This document shows positions 60,685 to 64,000 of a stretch of DNA of 64,000 nucleotides, piece by piece; position 1 is the first letter of the stretch; each line of letters starts with the position of its first letter. Below the pieces are notes generated by a model that worked only from the letters and a program-made list of their open reading frames with translations, had not been told where the DNA came from and did no database searches. This stretch comes from Tateyamaria sp. syn59 (lineage in GTDB: Bacteria > Pseudomonadota > Alphaproteobacteria > Rhodobacterales > Rhodobacteraceae), in NCBI RefSeq assembly GCF_007995245.1, contig NZ_VCBA01000006.1, positions 269,979 to 333,978 of the forward strand, read 5' to 3'. The position numbers and the translations under genes are program-made.

Positions 60685-61769
60685 CCAAGGCGACATATTT
60701 CGACGGCGACATGCCAACGCCGGTGCCGGTCTACATCACGTCGTCTTCGGATCGGACCCATCTCGTTCTCGCGCGCGCCGGTGCTGCGGACATCTTCTGG
60801 CCGATTGCGGATGTGCGCGCGGTCGAGGATCATCCTGCCGGGAACGACACCGTCCTGCGGCTCATCACCGATCCGGTAGCGCGGCTTTACGTGCCGGACG
60901 CGGGCACATTGCCGCCGCTGCCCAACCTCTATCGCGCCGCCCCACCGCAAGGACGCGGGCGGCTTGCCCTTTGGGCCGCGGGCGCCGTGGCCGCTGTCGC
61001 ACTTCAGATCGGCCTCCTGATCCCGCTGATGGCCGACCAACTCGCCAATTTCATCCCGCCCCGCGCGGAACGCGCGCTGGGTGAAGCGACGTTCAACCAG
61101 ATCCGCGACGCGCTGGGCAATAACGCCCTTGGGCCCCTACGCGTCTGCGAAGCACCCGAGGGCCGCGCGGCACTCGACGCCATGGCGGCCACGTTCGACC
61201 CCGCTATGCCCGAGGGCACAGAAATGTCGGTCTTCGTCCTCAATCACCCGATGATCAACGCCTTCGCTCTACCCGGTGGCTATGTCGTGTTCTTCCGCGG
61301 CCTGATCGACGCCGCCGAAACGCCCGAAGAAGTTGCAGCCGTCTATGCCCACGAGTTGGGCCACGTGGTCAGCCGCGATCCCACGCGCCATGCCCTGCGG
61401 TCAGCGGGCAGCATCGGCGTTCTGGGTCTGCTCTTTGGCGACTTCGCGGGCGGCGCGGTGGTCCTGTTCCTGGCCGAACGGCTGATCGACGCGAATTATT
61501 CCCAGGGGGCCGAGGAAGCTGCTGATGCCTTCGCGCACGAAGCACTGGAGCAGGCCGACATCTCGCCCTCCGCACTTGGGGACATGTTCCAACGGCTGCG
61601 CGACAAGTATGGAGACAATGACGGCGTCCTGTCGCACTTCATGTCGCACCCGTCGCTGTCAGACCGGATCGACCGTGCACAGGCTGCTGCGCCTGCGGGC
61701 GACGACTGGACCCCTGTCCTATCCGATGCCCAATGGACCGCGCTGCAAGCGATTTGCGAAGAAGACTAG
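60681..61769 (+). CDS. M48-family membrane metalloprotease
   Basis: This 362-residue protein has an N-terminal domain of about 90 residues, one membrane helix (about 95-117) and a zinc peptidase domain with HELGH (224-228) and the downstream Glu ligand in AEEAADAFAHEAL. MINAFALPGGYVVFFRGL is typical of M48/YcaL-type proteases. The active site probably faces the periplasm. It overlaps DUF898 by 4 bases (ATGA), and M48-DUF898 pairs recur in proteobacteria, so the two may work as a unit. The 3' end overlaps the convergent P450 gene by 4 bases. Confidence 0.9.
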   Translation: MTKATYFDGDMPTPVPVYITSSSDRTHLVLARAGAADIFWPIADVRAVEDHPAGNDTVLRLITDPVARLYVPDAGTLPPLPNLYRAAPPQGRGRLALWAAGAVAAVALQIGLLIPLMADQLANFIPPRAERALGEATFNQIRDALGNNALGPLRVCEAPEGRAALDAMAATFDPAMPEGTEMSVFVLNHPMINAFALPGGYVVFFRGLIDAAETPEEVAAVYAHELGHVVSRDPTRHALRSAGSIGVLGLLFGDFAGGAVVLFLAERLIDANYSQGAEEAADAFAHEALEQADISPSALGDMFQRLRDKYGDNDGVLSHFMSHPSLSDRIDRAQAAAPAGDDWTPVLSDAQWTALQAICEED

Positions 61770-63130
61770 GCAGGCTCCGCCGTCAGCCACACGCCGCCCT
61801 CGGGGCGCAGGGTCAGGATCATCACCGGCTCCGGCTCCTTGCCCGGCACCGGCGTGAACCGGAACCGGCTGATCACCGTTGCCAGGATGATAACCGCTTC
61901 CTGCAGCGCAAAGGACGCACCAATGCAGATGCGCGGCCCGTCCCCGAAGGGCATATAGGCATAGCGGTCCACCGACTTCCGGTCGGCAAAGCGATCCGGC
62001 TCAAAGGCATCCGGATTGTCCCACAACAGCTTCGACCGATGCAAAGCATAGATCGGAATGATACAGGTATCGCCCTTCCGGATCTCACGCCCGCAGAGCA
62101 CATCATCTTCCAGCGCGGTGCGGGACACCATCCCGGCAGGCGGGTAAAGCCGCAGCGCCTCATCAATAATGCAGCGAATGAACGGCAAGTGTTCGACATG
62201 TTCACCCGTCGCGGCGCAGCCTTGCAGAACGGCCTGCGCCTCGGCCCGCGCACGTTCCTGAATAGTCGGGTCGAAGGCCAACAGATACATGGACCACGCC
62301 AGCGTCAGTGCGGTCGTCTCATGCCCTGCAACGATGAAGGTCAGCAGGTTGTCGCGCAGCTCGGCGGTGGTCATCTTGCGCCCGGACTTCGGATCTTCAC
62401 CCGCCAGTAGAAGGTCCAGCAGATCAGGCACGCCGTCGTGACCCCGCGCCGCGCGGTCCTCGATGGCGCGGTCGGCCACGGCTTTGGTCTCTCGCATCGC
62501 CTGACCGGAGACGACCCGGCCCGGCCGCGGCACCCAATCCGGCGCCCCCAGAATATCAAAAAGGGAAATCTTGCCCGCTTCCGAGATGTAATCCTCGATG
62601 GCGCGGTGCACGCCAGAGCGGTCAAACGCCTCACCCCCCGAAAAGGTCACATCGGCAATGACGTCAAAGGTCGTGTTTACCATCTCGTCCAGCAGGTTGA
62701 CGGCCCGTGGTCCTGCGGCGGCGATCCGATCCGCACAGCGCTCGGCTGCACCTGTCATGATGGGCGCGAGGTTCATCATGTTGCGATGGGTGAACACAGG
62801 CGCTGCCGTGCGCCGTTGCCAGCGCCAATCGGCACCCTCGGCAATAAAGATCGACTCGCCAATGGCAGGCTTCAGCAGGTTCTTGGTGACAACCGATTTC
62901 GGATAGATGTCCAGATTGTCCAGCACCATGCGCTTGATGCCTGCCGGATCGGTGATCATATGCCAGCGTTTGCCTGTCCTGCCCGACACGATGGGCAGGC
63001 GGGTCGACAGCTCGGGAATGATCCGCAGCACGTTGCTGCGCGCCATCTGCAGGCTTTTCCAGATCCCCCATTCCTCGTTGACCAGCGGCACGCGCACAGG
63101 CAGCGATCGGGGCAGGGCGGTATCGGGCAT
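61766..63130 (-). CDS. Cytochrome P450
   Basis: This 454-residue haem monooxygenase has the I-helix motif FIVAGHETTALTLAW, ExxR in IDEALRLYPPAG, FEPDRF and the haem-binding loop FGDGPRICIG with the thiolate Cys. No signal peptide or redox-partner gene is visible. The layout resembles CYP102/CYP110-like soluble bacterial P450s acting on fatty acids or terpenes; the substrate is not deducible. It is monocistronic and convergent with the M48 gene. Confidence 0.94.
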   Translation of the reverse strand: MPDTALPRSLPVRVPLVNEEWGIWKSLQMARSNVLRIIPELSTRLPIVSGRTGKRWHMITDPAGIKRMVLDNLDIYPKSVVTKNLLKPAIGESIFIAEGADWRWQRRTAAPVFTHRNMMNLAPIMTGAAERCADRIAAAGPRAVNLLDEMVNTTFDVIADVTFSGGEAFDRSGVHRAIEDYISEAGKISLFDILGAPDWVPRPGRVVSGQAMRETKAVADRAIEDRAARGHDGVPDLLDLLLAGEDPKSGRKMTTAELRDNLLTFIVAGHETTALTLAWSMYLLAFDPTIQERARAEAQAVLQGCAATGEHVEHLPFIRCIIDEALRLYPPAGMVSRTALEDDVLCGREIRKGDTCIIPIYALHRSKLLWDNPDAFEPDRFADRKSVDRYAYMPFGDGPRICIGASFALQEAVIILATVISRFRFTPVPGKEPEPVMILTLRPEGGVWLTAEPA

Positions 63131-63237
63131 GTCTCTCTCCGTTCCTTACGTCATATAGGGATGCGTCCGCACCCGGCAATTGCGCCAACGCCGCACCTGG
63201 GCTATCCGGGGGCAACAAGAACGGGGAGAGTGCAGGA

Positions 63238-63846
63238 ATGATGCGTTGGGTCTTGGGCCTTGTGATGATGGTTGCGGTGTCGGCATGTGCCAGCAATCGC
63301 GATTTGGATGAGGCACCCGTGCCGTTGGGTGACTTCCAACTTGTGCACAATATCGTGGTGGCAGAAAACGCGCAGCGCGGTCCGCTCAGCCGCCCGGCGA
63401 CCGAGGATGAACTGACCACCGCGGTCAAATCGGCCATGGCCGAACGGTTCGGGCGCTATGCTGGGGCCAGCCGCTACCATTTCGGTATCTCGGTCGAAGG
63501 GTATGTTCTGGCCCAACCCGGCATTCCGCTGGTGCTGGCGCCGAAATCGGCGCTGATCCTAAACGTGACGGTCTGGGACGACGCGGCGGGCGGCAAGCTG
63601 AACGATGAACCCGAACAGATCACCGTGCTCGAAACCTTTGGCACTGCACCCATCATCGGCACCGGCTACACCATGACGGCCGAGGAACAGCTCAAGGAAC
63701 TCAGCCAGAATGCCGCAAAGGCGGTTGAACGGTTCCTCGTGCGTCAAAGCCGGGAAGAGGGCTGGTTCACGCCGGATCCCGCAGCCTTGGCTACGCCGAC
63801 CGACAGCGACGCCGATGCCAGCGCCGAAGAGCCTGCCGCGCTCTAG
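63238..63846 (+). CDS. DUF6778-type lipoprotein
   Basis: This 202-residue protein has a lipoprotein signal (MMRWVLGLVMMVAVSACAS; lipobox VSAC, Cys17). The mature part contains DELTTAVKSAMAERFGRYAGASRYHFGISVEGYVLAQPGIP, typical of the Rhodobacterales family DUF6778, and a Ser/Asp/Ala-rich tail. It is probably anchored in the inner or outer membrane facing the periplasm. Function unknown. Its stop codon overlaps that of the convergent gene at the window end by three bases. Confidence 0.8.
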   Translation: MMRWVLGLVMMVAVSACASNRDLDEAPVPLGDFQLVHNIVVAENAQRGPLSRPATEDELTTAVKSAMAERFGRYAGASRYHFGISVEGYVLAQPGIPLVLAPKSALILNVTVWDDAAGGKLNDEPEQITVLETFGTAPIIGTGYTMTAEEQLKELSQNAAKAVERFLVRQSREEGWFTPDPAALATPTDSDADASAEEPAAL

Positions 63847-64000
63847 CCCTTGCGCAACTTGGTGGCGGTGTTTCGAACCGCCTCCTGCCGGGCGCGGGCA
63901 TCAACCGAACCGCGCTTGATTTTCCCTGCCAATGGCAATACATGCCGCCCGCAGTGAACCACGGGGTGCGTCCCCAATTGAACAAAGGGCGTCTGACAAG
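63843..64000 (-). CDS. Unidentified protein, C-terminal part
   Basis: One leftward frame is open from the window edge to a stop at 63843-63845 and gives 51 residues ending with a basic stretch (KIKRGSVDARARQEAVRN, then TATKLRKG). An open frame with a natural basic C-terminus converging exactly on the lipoprotein stop suggests a real gene end. The start lies outside the window and no family is recognised. A competing frame (63791-63985) overlaps the lipoprotein gene and is less likely. Confidence 0.45.
   Translation of the reverse strand, partial: CQTPFVQLGTHPVVHCGRHVLPLAGKIKRGSVDARARQEAVRNTATKLRKG

Noticed and set aside
1..64000. tRNA, rRNA, CRISPR array, insertion sequence or prophage
   Set aside because: Looked for TpsiC-type motifs, regularly spaced repeats of CRISPR length, transposase motifs and phage genes; none seen.

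Overview
The window looks like an ordinary chromosomal segment of a marine alphaproteobacterium of the order Rhodobacterales (roseobacter group). The GC content is high, nearly all of the DNA is coding, and the gene blocks are typical of that order: atpF'/atpF; cobC-cbiB; folK-rpoZ-relA/spoT-DUF2062-pdxJ-acpS-lepB-rnc-era-recO; pckA next to chvI-chvG-hprK-rapZ-EIIA-HPr; etfBA; an ethylmalonyl-CoA-pathway methylsuccinyl-CoA dehydrogenase; and parC. I see no insertion sequence, prophage, CRISPR array, tRNA or rRNA. No species can be named from the sequence alone.

Layout. 1-3.3 kb: end of the ATP synthase F0 operon, an orphan pstB-like ATPase, a FadR/PdhR-type regulator and a small lipoprotein. 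3.4-7.5 kb: smc, a small periplasmic protein and a possible 32-residue membrane peptide. 7.6-14.3 kb: an MltB-type transglycosylase coupled to cbiB and cobC, a CtrA-boxed receiver protein, a glutathionyl-hydroquinone reductase, an XRE/membrane-protein pair with a clear operator, and an orphan glycine-rich protein. 14.5-19.1 kb: a MalY/PatB-type C-S lyase, three tandem peptide deformylase homologues (the third with altered catalytic motifs) and fmt, then three small membrane or exported proteins, one very rich in histidine. 19.3-26.0 kb: a tightly coupled leftward operon ending in rnhA, a variant alkaline phosphatase, ispH, a LuxR-type regulator without luxI, and a NYN-domain protein. 26.1-36.8 kb: the folK to recO block, interrupted by a Dabb gene and a hydrolase-membrane fusion gene. 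36.8-42.9 kb: META-domain and TetR genes, a LysE exporter, mcd with an XRE regulator, and an unusual HTH/GNAT-like pair. 43-50.3 kb: pckA, ChvI/ChvG, the HprK/RapZ/EIIA/HPr regulatory phosphorelay and an acyltransferase. 50.3-64 kb: hbd, DUF6473, etfBA, a VOC protein, cobalamin adenosyltransferase with a HIG1-like protein, SDR and SH3b genes, parC, DUF898, an M48 protease, a cytochrome P450, a DUF6778 lipoprotein and the 3' end of an unidentified leftward gene.

How the parts fit. mcd, hbd, etfAB, the MMAB-type adenosyltransferase and the cobC/cbiB genes all fit acyl-CoA and B12-dependent carbon metabolism. ChvGI, HprK, RapZ, EIIA, HPr and pckA fit control of central carbon flow. smc, parC, relA/spoT, rpoZ, rnc, era, def, fmt, acpS and lepB are housekeeping.

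The most unusual signals are non-coding. Two distant intergenic regions (2758-2841 and 38533-38614) each carry GTGCAC-type repeats at an exact 11-bp period followed by a shared 22-nt block. A perfect 20-bp dyad encloses the ribosome binding site of the luxR-type gene (25311-25330). A perfect CtrA full site lies upstream of a stand-alone receiver (10709-10724). A 12-nt motif recurs upstream of the neighbouring HTH and GNAT-like genes (41181, 42196).
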